From Candidatus Paceibacterota bacterium (GTDB lineage Bacteria; Actinomycetota; Actinomycetes; Nanopelagicales; Nanopelagicaceae), in contig DATKUL010000002.1 of assembly GCA_035530615.1 (NCBI GenBank), positions 62,001 to 126,000 of the forward strand: DNA of 64,000 bases. Direction: 5' to 3'. This document shows, piece after piece, positions 17,589-28,308 of this stretch. A program made the position numbers and the translations under genes. Position 1 is the first letter of the stretch. The number at the start of each line of letters is the position of its first letter. The notes under the pieces were generated by a model. That model searched no databases. It worked only from the letters and a program-made list of their open reading frames with translations, and was not told where the DNA came from.

Positions 17589-18223
17589 TGAGTCAATTTG
17601 ATCGAGTCAACGAAATCACCAACCGTTATGTTCTTCCTACCATTGAAGAGCGCACGAGTTACGGTTACAAGCGCCTTGACCCGTATACAAAGCTTTTTGA
17701 AGAGCGCATCATCTTTCTAGGCCAAGCAATTGATGACACGGTCGCAAACGATGTCATGGCGCAGCTTCTGACTCTTGAGTCAATGGATCCTGATCGCGAC
17801 ATCATGATCTACATCAACTCACCCGGAGGATCATTCACTGCGCTAACGGCGATATACGACACCATGCAGTTCGTACGCCCCGACATTATGACCATCTGTC
17901 TCGGTCAAGCAGCATCTGCTGCGGCAGTTCTGCTCGCAGGGGGATCCAAAGGCAAGCGAATGGCCCTTGAGCACTCGCGAATTTTGATTCACCAACCTTC
18001 TAGCGAAGGTGGGGGACAAGCGTCCGATATCGAGATTCAGGCGCGCGAAGTCATGCGGATGCGCGTTCTGCTTGAGGAATTGATCGTTCGCCATTCCACT
18101 CGTTCGGCAGAGCAGATCGCTCTAGATATCGAGCGTGACAAGATTCTCACGGCGAGTGAAGCGGTCGAATACGGGTTGATCGATCAAGTACTGGCTAGCC
18201 GTAAGGCAAAGCCCACTCACTAA
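17585..18223 (+). CDS. clpP2: ATP-dependent Clp protease proteolytic subunit 2
   Basis: 212 aa. Catalytic Ser in [16 protein letters not shown] and His in [12 protein letters not shown]. It is clearly a paralogue of clpP1 (shared YINSPGGS and IYDTMQ segments) and forms the second ring. ATG 17585 overlaps the clpP1 stop, so the two are translationally coupled. A 7-bp inverted repeat TAGCGAT/ATCGCTA at 18225-18241 follows, but without a T run; it may be a weak terminator. Confidence 0.95.
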   Translation: MMSQFDRVNEITNRYVLPTIEERTSYGYKRLDPYTKLFEERIIFLGQAIDDTVANDVMAQLLTLESMDPDRDIMIYINSPGGSFTALTAIYDTMQFVRPDIMTICLGQAASAAAVLLAGGSKGKRMALEHSRILIHQPSSEGGGQASDIEIQAREVMRMRVLLEELIVRHSTRSAEQIALDIERDKILTASEAVEYGLIDQVLASRKAKPTH

Positions 18224-18371
18224 TTAGCGATTTAATCGCTATAAAGGTTATGCAATCGTTATTTATAAGGAAACGTTTACATCCGGTATGTCTAGTCATG
18301 TCCTTGCTATTAACACGTGACTACCGCCACACTTAGCGTTTCCGATTTTTCTGAGGTAGGGGTAATTTTTT

Positions 18372-19622
18372 GTGGCTTTAATCACGCCTGGAAGCATATT
18401 TTCCTACGCGGGCTATAGAAATCTCTGGCTATCTAATTTATTCGTGACGATAGGTGCATCCGCTTTTCCTATTGCACTTGCGGTCACGGTTCTTGATGCC
18501 GGCGGAACCACAACGACACTTGGATTAATTTTGGCATCACGAGTTTTGTCCTCCGTCATTCTTGCGCCAGTTGGTGGAGTGTGGGCAGATCGTCTGCCAC
18601 GTAAGTTCGTGATGATTGGCGCGGATCTTTATCGCGCCGCTCTCATGATTGGTCTGGTTTTCATATCGACTCCCGATGTTCCGCCCTGGGCACTTGCTGC
18701 ACTCGTTTTTGCAATGGGCGCGGGCGAGGCTTTTGGTTTCCCCGCATCTGGTGCGATTCTTCCGAGCATTCTGCCATCGGAAAAACTTCCTGCGGGAAAT
18801 GTTTTGCGTAGTCTCGGAGTTCGTATCGCCCAAGTTGTTGGACCTGGCATTGGCGGATTCTCTGTCGCAGTTATTGGGGGTCGCATGACATTCGCCGTGA
18901 CGGCGGCCTTCTTCGTTATTGGAACTGTATTGCTCTTTAGGATCGACGAAAAACCACGGACCGTGGTTGATGTTCAACCCACCTTCCTTACTGATTTACG
19001 TGAAGGACTCAAGACTGTTTGGGATACGCCCTGGGTCGCTGCGTGCATTGCGATGTCTACGTTGCAACTGATGGTCGTACTTGCAAGCGAGAATGTTCTC
19101 TTGCCCGTCATTACACGGCGCGAGTTTCATACCAATACTGTTTTCGCTGTTGCCGCCGCGATGTTCAGCATTGGTGGTTCGATCTCTGCTCTCATCGCGA
19201 TGCGTTACAAAGCTAAACATCCTGGATTGATCGCTGTCGTTATCTGGGGATTTTTCGCATTTGCACCGCTCGTACTGGCATTTCCAGAGTCGAAGACTTT
19301 CGTGATTGTGGGTTACTTGATTGCGGGTATCTCGATTGGACCCTGGGAGGCGTATTGGAGTTCGGCGATTCAGCGGGAGATTCCACAAGAATTGCAGGGT
19401 CGGGTTTTTAGCGTGGATTACATGGGATCGGTCGGACTTATGCCCCTGGGAATGGCCCTGGTGGGTCCAGTGACTCACGTCTTTGGGGAGAGACCCTTTC
19501 TTATCGGGGCGATTGTTTTCCACTTGCTGGTCTGCGGTCTTGTTCTCCTCGTCCCAGGAGTAATCGATCTTCACACCCCAAAAAAGTCAGATTCTTCTCA
19601 GGGCGAACAGTTAAAGGCATAA
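18372..19622 (+). CDS. MFS transporter, EntS/TetA-like
   Basis: 416 aa with about twelve hydrophobic segments. The loop motif GGVWADRLPRKFVMIGADLY is the MFS motif A between helices 2 and 3. It belongs to the enterobactin-exporter-like MFS_3 group; the substrate is unknown. GTG 18372 has AGGGG nine bases upstream. It interrupts the clpP-clpX order and has its own 148-bp upstream region. The second MFS gene at 31621 is of the same group. Confidence 0.85.
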   Translation: MALITPGSIFSYAGYRNLWLSNLFVTIGASAFPIALAVTVLDAGGTTTTLGLILASRVLSSVILAPVGGVWADRLPRKFVMIGADLYRAALMIGLVFISTPDVPPWALAALVFAMGAGEAFGFPASGAILPSILPSEKLPAGNVLRSLGVRIAQVVGPGIGGFSVAVIGGRMTFAVTAAFFVIGTVLLFRIDEKPRTVVDVQPTFLTDLREGLKTVWDTPWVAACIAMSTLQLMVVLASENVLLPVITRREFHTNTVFAVAAAMFSIGGSISALIAMRYKAKHPGLIAVVIWGFFAFAPLVLAFPESKTFVIVGYLIAGISIGPWEAYWSSAIQREIPQELQGRVFSVDYMGSVGLMPLGMALVGPVTHVFGERPFLIGAIVFHLLVCGLVLLVPGVIDLHTPKKSDSSQGEQLKA

Positions 19623-19701
19623 TCAGCAAGCGAACTCAGCCCTCCTGAACCTACCCTTGGCTCGTGCCCAACTTCCCTGTTTGTGGGCATAGAGGAGTGT
19701 C

Positions 19702-20997
19702 ATGACCCGTATCGGTGAGACCAGCGATCTGCTTAAGTGTTCTTTCTGCGGCAAGACCCAGAAGCAGGTAAAGAAACTCATTGCCGGACCTGGCGTCTAC
19801 ATCTGCGATGAGTGCATAGACCTTTGTAATGAAATCATTGTTGAAGAATTATCCGAAGCCAACACGCTCGGTCTGCAGGATCTCCCAAAGCCTTTGGAAA
19901 TTTATGACTTCCTTGATCAGTATGTCATCGGTCAAGATCGCGCAAAGAAATCTCTCTCTGTCGCCGTTTACAACCATTACAAGCGAGTTCAAAGTGGTGA
20001 TACAAAACGCGAAGACTCAGTCGAATTATCCAAGAGCAATATTCTCCTCCTAGGTCCAACCGGATGCGGAAAGACACTGCTTGCCCAGACTCTTGCGCGG
20101 ATGCTTAATGTGCCCTTCGCAATTGCTGATGCGACCGCTCTTACCGAAGCTGGCTACGTAGGTGAGGATGTTGAGAACATTCTCCTCAAACTTATACAAG
20201 CCGCTGATTATGATGTGAAGAAAGCCGAAACCGGAATCATCTACATTGATGAAATCGACAAGGTCGCTCGCAAGGCAGAAAATCCTTCGATCACCCGTGA
20301 TGTTTCTGGCGAAGGTGTCCAGCAGGCGTTACTTAAGATTTTGGAAGGAACGGTCGCATCTGTTCCTCCTCAAGGGGGACGAAAGCACCCACATCAAGAA
20401 TTCATTCAGATCGATACCACCAACGTCCTCTTCATCGTTGGCGGCGCGTTCTCGGGACTTGAAAAGATCATCGAGGGTCGTAAGGGTGCCGCAGGGGTCG
20501 GTTTCAATGCCGTCTTGCAGACCGAAGCCGATCGCGATCGCCAGGACATCTTCGCCGACGTTATGCCGGAGGATCTCCTTAAGTTTGGAATGATCCCAGA
20601 ATTTATCGGCCGACTGCCGATTGTTACCAGTGTTGAAAAACTTGACAAATCCGCGCTCATGCAGATTTTGACTGAGCCGAAGAATGCACTGGTCAAGCAG
20701 TATGTGCGTCTCTTCGAACTAGATGATGTTGCACTTGAATTTACCCCGGAGGCTCTCGAAGCGATCGCCAAACTCGCCCTCAAGCGAGGCACCGGCGCCC
20801 GCGGACTGCGGGCAATCATGGAGTCGGTACTTCTTACGGTCATGTACGACGTTCCAAGCCGTACCGATGTTGCCAAAGTCATTGTCACTAAGGAAAGTAT
20901 TGATGAAGGCACTGCCCCAACATTCATTAACCGCACGGGCGATATCCCTAAGCGGATCAACCGAGCCCAAAAGGGTCAAGAGGAGAAGAGCGCATAA
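19702..20997 (+). CDS. clpX: ATP-dependent Clp protease ATP-binding subunit ClpX
   Basis: 431 aa AAA+ unfoldase. The N-terminal zinc-binding domain has Cys13, Cys16, Cys35 and Cys38 (CSFCGK, YICDEC). Walker A is GPTGCGKT (about 119), Walker [10 protein letters not shown] (about 178), and the sensor region [14 protein letters not shown] is near the C-terminus. It unfolds tagged substrates and feeds the ClpP1P2 barrel through the VGF-containing loop ([10 protein letters not shown]). ATG 19702 follows AGAGGAG. Confidence 0.96.
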   Translation: MTRIGETSDLLKCSFCGKTQKQVKKLIAGPGVYICDECIDLCNEIIVEELSEANTLGLQDLPKPLEIYDFLDQYVIGQDRAKKSLSVAVYNHYKRVQSGDTKREDSVELSKSNILLLGPTGCGKTLLAQTLARMLNVPFAIADATALTEAGYVGEDVENILLKLIQAADYDVKKAETGIIYIDEIDKVARKAENPSITRDVSGEGVQQALLKILEGTVASVPPQGGRKHPHQEFIQIDTTNVLFIVGGAFSGLEKIIEGRKGAAGVGFNAVLQTEADRDRQDIFADVMPEDLLKFGMIPEFIGRLPIVTSVEKLDKSALMQILTEPKNALVKQYVRLFELDDVALEFTPEALEAIAKLALKRGTGARGLRAIMESVLLTVMYDVPSRTDVAKVIVTKESIDEGTAPTFINRTGDIPKRINRAQKGQEEKSA

Positions 20998-21012
20998 TCT
21001 AGACTCTCCTCT

Positions 21013-23604
21013 ATGAGTCAGCGCGAATTGCCCTCGGTTTTTGCACCTTCTGAGATAGAAGGCCCGCTCTATCAAAAGTGGGTAGATGCGGGATATTTCA
21101 CTGCGGATGTAACTTCGGATAAGCCCGCTTACACGATTGTCATTCCGCCTCCCAACGTCACCGGCGTCTTGCACATTGGCACTGCCCTTGATCACACTCT
21201 GCAAGACATCCTCATCCGTATGAAGCGCATGAAGGGCTTTACCACCCTCTGGTTGCCTGGCACAGATCACGCCGGTATCGCAACCCAGAACGTCGTTGAG
21301 AAGCAGTTGGCCGCGGAGGGACTCTCACGCCACGATCTTGGCCGCGCGGAATTTGTTAAACGCGTGTGGGATTGGAAAGCAAAATCGAGTGGCGCAATCC
21401 TCGAACAGATGCGCCGCTTTGGCGACAGTGTCGATTGGAGTCGCGAACGGTTCACGATGGATGAGGGAATGTCACGCGCGGTTCTCACTATTTTCAAGCG
21501 GCTCTACGATGCCGGTCTCATCTACCGTGCCGAGCGCATCATTAACTGGTGTCCTCGCTGCATGACCGCGCTTTCAGATATAGAAGTTGAACATAATGAT
21601 GATGCTGGCGAACTAATCTCAATCCGGTACGGCGATGGTGAAAACTCCATTGTTGTAGCAACCACTCGCGCCGAGACGATGCTTGGCGATACCGCGATTG
21701 CGGTACATCCCGATGACGAGCGATATGCGCATCTCATTGGCAAGACGATTCTTTTACCATTGGTTGGACGTGAAATTCCTGTGGTTGCAGATGAACACGT
21801 TGATCCTGAATTCGGAACGGGTGCAGTCAAAGTAACTCCTGCACATGACCAGAATGACTTTGAGATTGCGCAACGCCACAATCTTGAAAGCATCGTCGTC
21901 TTGAATGCAGAAGGAGAAGTTGCTAATTCAGGAACGCGCTTTGATGGCTTAGATCGATTCGAAGCCCGCAAGGCTGTTGTGGAAGCCCTCAGGGCGGAAG
22001 GACGAATCGTTACCGAGAAGCGTCCATATATTCACGCAGTTGGACATTGCCAACGATGCGACACTGTTGTTGAGCCGCGTCTTTCCAAGCAGTGGTTTGT
22101 AAAAGTTGCTCCACTTGCCAAAGCTGCTGGCGACGCAGTTCGCAATGGGCAAGTGAAAATCGAACCTGAATCACTTGCGCCGCGTTATTTTGAGTGGGTA
22201 GACAATATGCATGACTGGTGCATATCGCGCCAACTCTGGTGGGGACACCGCATTCCAGTTTGGTACGGTCCCGAAGGAGATGTACTAGTACTCGGTCCTG
22301 ATGAGAATGCGCCCGAAGGGTATGTTCAAGATCCGGATGTTTTGGATACGTGGTTCTCATCGGCTCTCTGGCCATTTTCTACGCTCGGATGGCCCGATAC
22401 CACTGAAGATTTGAAGAAGTTCTATCCAACAAGCGTGTTGATCACTGGCTATGACATTCTCTTCTTCTGGGTAGTGCGAATGATGCTTTTTGGACTTTTT
22501 GCGATGGATGGGGTCCCACCATTTCGCGTGATCGCTCTTCACGGGCTCGTTCGCGATAAATTCGGCAAGAAGATGAGCCGCAGCAAGGGAAATGCAATTG
22601 ACCCCCTCGAACTGATGGATACCTATGGAGCCGATGCCATCCGTTTCACCCTTGCTCGCGGCGCAAACCCAGGTGCGGACCAAGCCTTGGCGGAGGAGTG
22701 GATTGCAGGCTCGCGAAACTTCGGCACAAAACTCTGGAACGCGACTCGCTTCGCAATGATGAACGGTGCGACTGTCGAAGGCGACTTGCCTGCTTTCGAT
22801 TCGCTCAACGTTTTCGATCGTTGGATCTTGAGCCGTCTCAACGAGACGATTACCGAGGTTGATGAACTACTGGAGACTTATGAATTCGCTCGCGCATGCG
22901 ATCAGATTTATCATTTTGCCTGGGATGACCTATGCGACTGGTACCTCGAACTCTCCAAGGAATCATTTGCCACAGGTACTGCACACGACTCAAAGCGAGT
23001 TTTGGGATACGTTCTCGACCAACTTCTTCGTCTCATGCACCCGATCATGCCTTTTCTTACTGAGGAATTGTGGACTGCACTCACTGGAGGTGAGTCGGTA
23101 GTCATAGCTGAATGGCCAAGGCCAATAGATGATCACGTCGATCTTGTCGGCGAAAAATTAATTATCCAGGTGCAAGAAATTATTACGGAGGTTCGACGCT
23201 TCCGAAATGATCAGGCAATCAAGACAAGCCAACGGATTCCTGGTCGCTTTATTGCTCCTCAGGAATTTGCTCGATACGACGCCGCCATGCGATTTGTCCT
23301 GCGAATTGACCACCCTGAAGAAGACACTCTTTTCGTTCCGAGCGCAACTCTGGAAATCGGTGAAATGAAAGTTGAACTAGATCTATCGGGTGCCGTTGAT
23401 GTTGGCGCGGAACGAAGTCGTCTTGCCAGGGATTTGGCTACTGCACAGAAGGATCGTGAGACGGCCAATGTCAAACTTTCCAATGAGAATTTCATGGCCA
23501 AGGCGCCAGCCAATGTTGTGGCGGAAATTCGAGAGCGATTGGTTAAGACGGATGCAGAGATTGATAGAATCAACGCCCAGCTCGCGAAACTTCCATCCGC
23601 ATGA
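21013..23604 (+). CDS. valS: Valyl-tRNA synthetase
   Basis: 863 aa class Ia synthetase. The HIGH motif is in [15 protein letters not shown] (about residue 45) and the KMSKS loop reads KKMSRSKGN (about 520). An editing domain with [17 protein letters not shown] lies between. The C-terminus is a coiled coil of charged residues (about 790-863), the tRNA-binding arm. ATG 21013 is 15 bases after clpX, so the genes may share a transcript. The stop overlaps folC as ATGA. Confidence 0.96.
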   Translation: MSQRELPSVFAPSEIEGPLYQKWVDAGYFTADVTSDKPAYTIVIPPPNVTGVLHIGTALDHTLQDILIRMKRMKGFTTLWLPGTDHAGIATQNVVEKQLAAEGLSRHDLGRAEFVKRVWDWKAKSSGAILEQMRRFGDSVDWSRERFTMDEGMSRAVLTIFKRLYDAGLIYRAERIINWCPRCMTALSDIEVEHNDDAGELISIRYGDGENSIVVATTRAETMLGDTAIAVHPDDERYAHLIGKTILLPLVGREIPVVADEHVDPEFGTGAVKVTPAHDQNDFEIAQRHNLESIVVLNAEGEVANSGTRFDGLDRFEARKAVVEALRAEGRIVTEKRPYIHAVGHCQRCDTVVEPRLSKQWFVKVAPLAKAAGDAVRNGQVKIEPESLAPRYFEWVDNMHDWCISRQLWWGHRIPVWYGPEGDVLVLGPDENAPEGYVQDPDVLDTWFSSALWPFSTLGWPDTTEDLKKFYPTSVLITGYDILFFWVVRMMLFGLFAMDGVPPFRVIALHGLVRDKFGKKMSRSKGNAIDPLELMDTYGADAIRFTLARGANPGADQALAEEWIAGSRNFGTKLWNATRFAMMNGATVEGDLPAFDSLNVFDRWILSRLNETITEVDELLETYEFARACDQIYHFAWDDLCDWYLELSKESFATGTAHDSKRVLGYVLDQLLRLMHPIMPFLTEELWTALTGGESVVIAEWPRPIDDHVDLVGEKLIIQVQEIITEVRRFRNDQAIKTSQRIPGRFIAPQEFARYDAAMRFVLRIDHPEEDTLFVPSATLEIGEMKVELDLSGAVDVGAERSRLARDLATAQKDRETANVKLSNENFMAKAPANVVAEIRERLVKTDAEIDRINAQLAKLPSA

Positions 23605-24944
23605 CGAGCGGCGACGACCAAGCCCGTATTCACGCTATTGAGGTGGCGTTAGAGGCGCGTTGGCCTGAGACACGGATTGAGCCGACCCTTGAGCGGATAT
23701 CAGCTCTGGTAGATCACCTTGGATCTCCACAACTGAGTTATCCGACAATCCACGTTGGCGGGACAAATGGGAAAACAACAACGGCCCGCATGATTGATTC
23801 CCTCATGGCCGCACATGGCCTTCGCACGGGTCGATTTACAAGTCCGCATTTGGAGAGTTTTCTGGAGCGGGTTGCCATCAACGGCGAACCAATCGAGCCC
23901 AAGGATTTCATTTTTGCCTACAATGATGTCGCGCCGTATATCGATTTGATGGATCAGAAATTTGAACACCCAATTTCTTTCTTTGAAGCGATGACCGCCA
24001 TTGCATTCGTGGCTTTTGCAGAATGGCCGGTCGATATTGGCGTTATTGAAGTTGGAATGGGCGGGGAATGGGATGCCACCAATGTGGTGGAAGCCGCTGT
24101 CTCGGTAATTACCCCGATTGGATTCGACCACACCGCATATCTTGGGAATACGCTCACTGAAATTGCCAAGACAAAAGGTGGAATCATCAAGCCTGGTTCA
24201 TCCGTCATTCTTGCCAGGCAAGAACCAGAGGCAGCAGTCGAATTGATGCGCCGAGTTGCTGAAGTTGAAGCCATCGTTGCCCGTGAAGGCGTGGAGTATT
24301 CCCTTGAGAGTCGGGCGATCGCCGTCGGAGGTCAATTAATCAGTATTAATGGCTTAGGTCGGCGGTATGACGATATTTTCCTGCCGTTGCATGGCAAGCA
24401 CCAAGGGGCCAATGCGGCCACTGCCCTGGCCGCAGTCGAGGCGTTCTTTGGCGGAGAAGAATTAGTTCTCGAATCAGTGCAGGAAGGATTCGCTGCCGTT
24501 ACTTCTCCAGGAAGATGCGAAATTGTTCATAGCGATCCGACAGTCATATTGGATGCGGCACATAATCCTCACGGAGCAAAGGCGATTGCCGAAACTCTCG
24601 AAACCGAATTTACCTTTGATGAAATTATTGGAATATTCGCGGCCTTCGCGGATAAAGACGTCGAAGGAATTCTCACCGAACTTGAACCTGTGTTGAGTTC
24701 AATTATTGTTACCGCGAGCGAGTCATCACGTGCAATGCCGGTGGGGGAAGTAGACAGAATCGCGACGAGAATTTTCGGAGCCGATCGAGTGGTGAAAGTC
24801 GATCACTTGGAGGAGGCAATCAAGCGCGCCATAACTGATGCACGTCGCCCACTTAGCGATGACTCAATTGGAATCGTCATTACCGGTTCTGTTGTAACAG
24901 TCGGACAGGCTCGGGCAATTCTCAAGCGGCTCTCAAGAGATTGA
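23601..24944 (+). CDS. folC: Folylpolyglutamate synthase / dihydrofolate synthase
   Basis: 447 aa Mur-ligase-like enzyme that adds glutamate to folates. The ATP loop [15 protein letters not shown] is near residue 50, followed by [20 protein letters not shown] and the GEWDATN segment; the C-terminal domain contains [13 protein letters not shown]. The N-terminus resembles the dual-function enzyme, so it probably performs both steps. ATG 23601 overlaps the valS stop. Confidence 0.94.
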   Translation: MTSGDDQARIHAIEVALEARWPETRIEPTLERISALVDHLGSPQLSYPTIHVGGTNGKTTTARMIDSLMAAHGLRTGRFTSPHLESFLERVAINGEPIEPKDFIFAYNDVAPYIDLMDQKFEHPISFFEAMTAIAFVAFAEWPVDIGVIEVGMGGEWDATNVVEAAVSVITPIGFDHTAYLGNTLTEIAKTKGGIIKPGSSVILARQEPEAAVELMRRVAEVEAIVAREGVEYSLESRAIAVGGQLISINGLGRRYDDIFLPLHGKHQGANAATALAAVEAFFGGEELVLESVQEGFAAVTSPGRCEIVHSDPTVILDAAHNPHGAKAIAETLETEFTFDEIIGIFAAFADKDVEGILTELEPVLSSIIVTASESSRAMPVGEVDRIATRIFGADRVVKVDHLEEAIKRAITDARRPLSDDSIGIVITGSVVTVGQARAILKRLSRD

Positions 24945-24951
24945 TCCGGAT

Positions 24952-25299
24952 GTGAAAGTTTTAGGGTCTGCGGTACTCGCCATGGAAGTGATGGTGATGG
25001 GTTTTGCAGTTCTTCTCGCCTCGAAAAATGAGAGCGGCGGACTCTTGATCCTCGGGGGAGTCATTGCCTTTCTCCTTATTATCGCGGCGGGGATGCTCCG
25101 GAAGCGTTCGGGTTGGATTCTTGGGTCGATTCTTCAAGTAGCCATGATTGCCTACGGGTTCGTCGTGACCCCCCTATTTTTTCTGGGAGCACTTTTTGGT
25201 GGCCTCTGGGTCGCGGCGATTGTGGTCGGTCGCAAGGGGGAGGCGGCCCGAGCCGCCCTTTTGAAGGCGGGCGAGAGCGCGGGTCACAAGAGTCAATAG
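24952..25299 (+). CDS. DUF4233 membrane protein
   Basis: 115 aa with three or four hydrophobic segments (AVLAMEVMVMGFAVLLAS, LLILGGVIAFLLIIAAGMLR, ILQVAMIAYGFVVTPLFFLG, LFGGLWVAAIVVG). The position between folC and ndk is typical of the actinobacterial DUF4233 family. GTG 24952 lies seven bases after folC. Function unknown. The cytoplasmic tail is basic. Confidence 0.82.
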   Translation: MKVLGSAVLAMEVMVMGFAVLLASKNESGGLLILGGVIAFLLIIAAGMLRKRSGWILGSILQVAMIAYGFVVTPLFFLGALFGGLWVAAIVVGRKGEAARAALLKAGESAGHKSQ

Positions 25300-25317
25300 A
25301 CCGATTAGACTCTCGGG

Positions 25318-25776
25318 GTGAGCCCAGAGAGAGTGTTAGAGAGAACATTAGTATTGGTAAAGCCCGATGGCGTACGCCGTGGTCTGGTTGGCGAGGTCAT
25401 CGCACGGATCGAAACCAAAGGTTACTCAATTTCTGCTCTAAAGATGATGAATGCAGACCGCGCAACACTCGAACGTCATTATGCAGAGCACGCAAGCAAA
25501 CCATTTTTCGAACCACTTGTTGAATTCATGCTCTCGGGTCCGATCGTGGCAATGATTGCTGAAGGCAATCGCGTCATTGAGGGATTCAGATCTCTCGCGG
25601 GTGCGACTGATCCGACTGTTGCCGCTCCCGGAACAATCCGCGGAGACCTGGCTCGCGATCAGGGTACAAAAGTTGTTCAGAACCTTGTTCACGGATCTGA
25701 TTCGGTCGAGTCGGCCGAACGCGAAATAAAGATTTTCTTTGGTGGATTTACCGGAACAGCTGAGAGGAATACATGA
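25318..25776 (+). CDS. ndk: Nucleoside diphosphate kinase
   Basis: 152 aa. It moves the gamma phosphate from ATP to other NDPs through a phosphohistidine. The active His is in [16 protein letters not shown], and the N-terminal [20 protein letters not shown] is diagnostic. I chose GTG 25318; TTG or GTG alternatives a few codons inside are possible. The stop overlaps mreB as ATGA. Confidence 0.95.
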   Translation: MSPERVLERTLVLVKPDGVRRGLVGEVIARIETKGYSISALKMMNADRATLERHYAEHASKPFFEPLVEFMLSGPIVAMIAEGNRVIEGFRSLAGATDPTVAAPGTIRGDLARDQGTKVVQNLVHGSDSVESAEREIKIFFGGFTGTAERNT

Positions 25777-26804
25777 GCAACAGAATGTCATTTATTGGTC
25801 GCGATATGGCCATCGACTTGGGGACCGCAAATACCCTCGTTTATGTGCGTGGACGCGGCATTGTCCTCAACGAGCCAAGCGTTGTAGCCGTCAATCAAGA
25901 TACCGGCGCGATTCTTGCCGTTGGCCATGAAGCCAAGAAGATGATTGGTCGTACCCCAGGAAATATTGTGGCAATCCGCCCACTCAAGGATGGCGTTATT
26001 GCAGACTTCGATACAACAGAGCGGATGCTCCGTTACTTCATCCAGAAAGTACATCGCCGGCGCTACCTCGCCAAGCCGCGTATCGTCGTCTGTGTACCGT
26101 CGGGTATCACTGGCGTAGAGCAACGTGCGGTTAAGGATGCGGGTTATGCCGCAGGTGCTCGTAAGGTTTACATCATCGAAGAACCAATGGCAGCGGCAAT
26201 CGGTGCTGGCCTTCCTATTCACGAGCCAACCGGCAACATGGTCGTCGATATCGGAGGCGGTACGACTGAGGTCGCGGTCATCTCGTTGGGTGGAATTGTC
26301 ACGGCTCAGTCCATCCGAGTCGGTGGAGACGAGCTTGACCAAGCCATCATCAACTGGGTTAAACGCGAATTCTCACTTCTTTTGGGAGAGCGCACCGCCG
26401 AGGAAATAAAGATGGCTATTGGCTCGGCCTACCCAATTCAAGGCGAACCAGATGCAGAAATTCGTGGTCGCGATTTAGCGACTGGATTACCAAAAACCAT
26501 TGTCGTCACGGCTGCTGAAATCCGAAAAGCAATAGAAGAGCCGGTCAACGCAATCGTCAATGCAGTCAAGAGCACTCTCGATAAAACCCCACCTGAGTTA
26601 TCTAGCGATCTCATGGACCGCGGCATTGTTCTTACTGGCGGTGGGGCCCTTCTTCGCGGACTTGATGAGCGTCTACGACGCGAAACAGGAATGCCGATTC
26701 ACATCGCAGATCGTCCTCTTGATGCAGTTGTAGAGGGCACCGGGAAATGTATCGAAGAATTTGAGGCTTTAGAGAAAGTCTTGATTTCCGAACCTCGTCG
26801 ATAG
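25773..26804 (+). CDS. mreB: Rod shape-determining protein MreB
   Basis: 343 aa actin homologue. Phosphate loops [20 protein letters not shown] (start) and [19 protein letters not shown] (middle), plus the adenosine motif [18 protein letters not shown], mark the ATP site. It polymerises under the membrane and guides the elongation machinery encoded just downstream (mreC, mreD, mrdA, rodA). ATG 25773 overlaps the ndk stop, so the shape operon is coupled to ndk. Its presence predicts rod-shaped cells. Confidence 0.96.
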   Translation: MSNRMSFIGRDMAIDLGTANTLVYVRGRGIVLNEPSVVAVNQDTGAILAVGHEAKKMIGRTPGNIVAIRPLKDGVIADFDTTERMLRYFIQKVHRRRYLAKPRIVVCVPSGITGVEQRAVKDAGYAAGARKVYIIEEPMAAAIGAGLPIHEPTGNMVVDIGGGTTEVAVISLGGIVTAQSIRVGGDELDQAIINWVKREFSLLLGERTAEEIKMAIGSAYPIQGEPDAEIRGRDLATGLPKTIVVTAAEIRKAIEEPVNAIVNAVKSTLDKTPPELSSDLMDRGIVLTGGGALLRGLDERLRRETGMPIHIADRPLDAVVEGTGKCIEEFEALEKVLISEPRR

Positions 26805-26814
26805 GTAATCTGTC

Positions 26815-27780
26815 ATGCGATATGGCGGCGACAATAGAAGTCGCCTGTTGCTGGTGACTTTGATTGTCACCTCCCTCTTTCTGATTACTCTGGATATGAG
26901 GGGTGTGCAACTCATATCCGGTCTGCGTCAAGGAACTCAGAGCGTTCTGGGTCCCTTCCAACGGGCCGCGAGCACAGCCCTAACTCCACTCGGTAATTTC
27001 TTCTCTGATGTCGCACACCTTGGTCGCACTCGTACGCAACTCGCGAGCCTTGTAGATCAGAATGCAAAACTTCGGAAAAGCCTGATCGATCTTAAAGGTA
27101 CTGATGCGCAGATAAAGCAACTCAAATCGATTCTTAATCTTGCCGGCACGGGCGGATACAAGATTGTGAGTGCGAAAGTCATCTCTCAAGGAACGAGTGT
27201 TTCGTTCAGTCAGTCGATCACAATTGATGTCGGTGCCAACGCTCATATAACGAGGGACATGACAGTTATTTGCGGTGATGGCCTCGTTGGTGTTGTCAAA
27301 GAGGTGTATGCATCGACTGCACTAGTTCTTCTTGAGTCCGACCCCGCTTTCCGAGTTGGCGTGCGTATCGCGGGAAGCCAAGAGATTGGAATTCTCAGCG
27401 GTCAAGGGACGGATCGGGCAATGCTGCAACTTCTCGATAGTCAGTCTTCTGTGAAAAAAGGAGATGTCCTCGTTGCGCGCGGGAGCGAAGGAGGTAAGCC
27501 ATTTGTTCCCGGAGTGCCCGTGGGCGTTGTGACTGCAGTTCCGAATTCTGCCGGCCTTATCTCACAGTTGGCCGAAGTCAAATTTTTCACTCATTTACAT
27601 TCACTTTCCGTTGTTGCGGTGGTTCTCAGGGCTCCGGTGATAGATCCCCGCGACGCACTCGTTCCTGCAAAACCGACACCCACACCGATTCCAACGGTCA
27701 CCATTTTTGTGACTCCGACGCCATCTGCTTCAGGTGTCCCCTCCGCAACTCCGTCCAACTCAACAGCCACGAAAAAATAG
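26815..27780 (+). CDS. mreC: Rod shape-determining protein MreC
   Basis: 321 aa. One N-terminal membrane helix (LLLVTLIVTSLFLITLD) is followed by a coiled coil (about 70-105; LASLVDQNAKLRKSLIDLKG) and the two beta-barrel domains typical of MreC. The C-terminal 50 residues are rich in Pro, Thr and Ser (PTPTPIPTVTIFVTPTPSAS), an extracellular extension. It links MreB inside to PBP2 outside. Starts 10 bases after mreB. Confidence 0.92.
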   Translation: MRYGGDNRSRLLLVTLIVTSLFLITLDMRGVQLISGLRQGTQSVLGPFQRAASTALTPLGNFFSDVAHLGRTRTQLASLVDQNAKLRKSLIDLKGTDAQIKQLKSILNLAGTGGYKIVSAKVISQGTSVSFSQSITIDVGANAHITRDMTVICGDGLVGVVKEVYASTALVLLESDPAFRVGVRIAGSQEIGILSGQGTDRAMLQLLDSQSSVKKGDVLVARGSEGGKPFVPGVPVGVVTAVPNSAGLISQLAEVKFFTHLHSLSVVAVVLRAPVIDPRDALVPAKPTPTPIPTVTIFVTPTPSASGVPSATPSNSTATKK

Positions 27781-27786
27781 AACCCC

Positions 27787-28308
27787 ATGTACACGAGAAG
27801 AGGTTCCTATACTGCTCTAATTTTCCTTCTCGTTTATGCGATGGAGTTCATGATCATCGACCAGGTTCATCTACCATTCGGCGGCTTCTCTCTCTTCCTT
27901 ATATTTGTTCTTTCGTGGTCTGCCCTGAGTTCGCCAGAGATCGGCGCAATTGGCGGTTTCTTCGGCGGCTTCTTATTGGACCTGGCTCCCTCGTCAAATG
28001 GGCCAATGGGCCAATGGGCACTTATATTGTCCGCCGTTGGATTTGGCATCGCATTCCTTCGCTACGGGGACGACAGCCTTCAGGGGAGTCCGCTGAGTCT
28101 GGTTGTTTTTGTGGCCGGCGCGGCAGTCATTTCGATATCAGTTTACGTACTTTTGAATTCACTTTTTGGTCTTGAAGTCGGAAATATGCGCCAACTTGTG
28201 CGTTCCATCGTTGGAAATGGTCTTTGGACATTGGCAATTGCTCCCTTTGTTCTTCCTGTGGCTTCCCGACTTCATCGAGCTATATTCGAAACGCGTGAGT
28301 TCCAGTGA
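27787..28308 (+). CDS. mreD: Rod shape-determining protein MreD
   Basis: 173 aa polytopic membrane protein with about five helices. Sequence conservation is low, as usual for MreD, so the call rests on size, topology and position between mreC and the PBP2 gene. ATG 27787 is six bases after mreC. The stop overlaps mrdA by four bases. Confidence 0.88.
   Translation: MYTRRGSYTALIFLLVYAMEFMIIDQVHLPFGGFSLFLIFVLSWSALSSPEIGAIGGFFGGFLLDLAPSSNGPMGQWALILSAVGFGIAFLRYGDDSLQGSPLSLVVFVAGAAVISISVYVLLNSLFGLEVGNMRQLVRSIVGNGLWTLAIAPFVLPVASRLHRAIFETREFQ

Noticed and set aside
18225-18241. Hairpin after clpP2 as a terminator
   Set aside because: No T run follows the 7-bp stem; mentioned only within the clpP2 entry.
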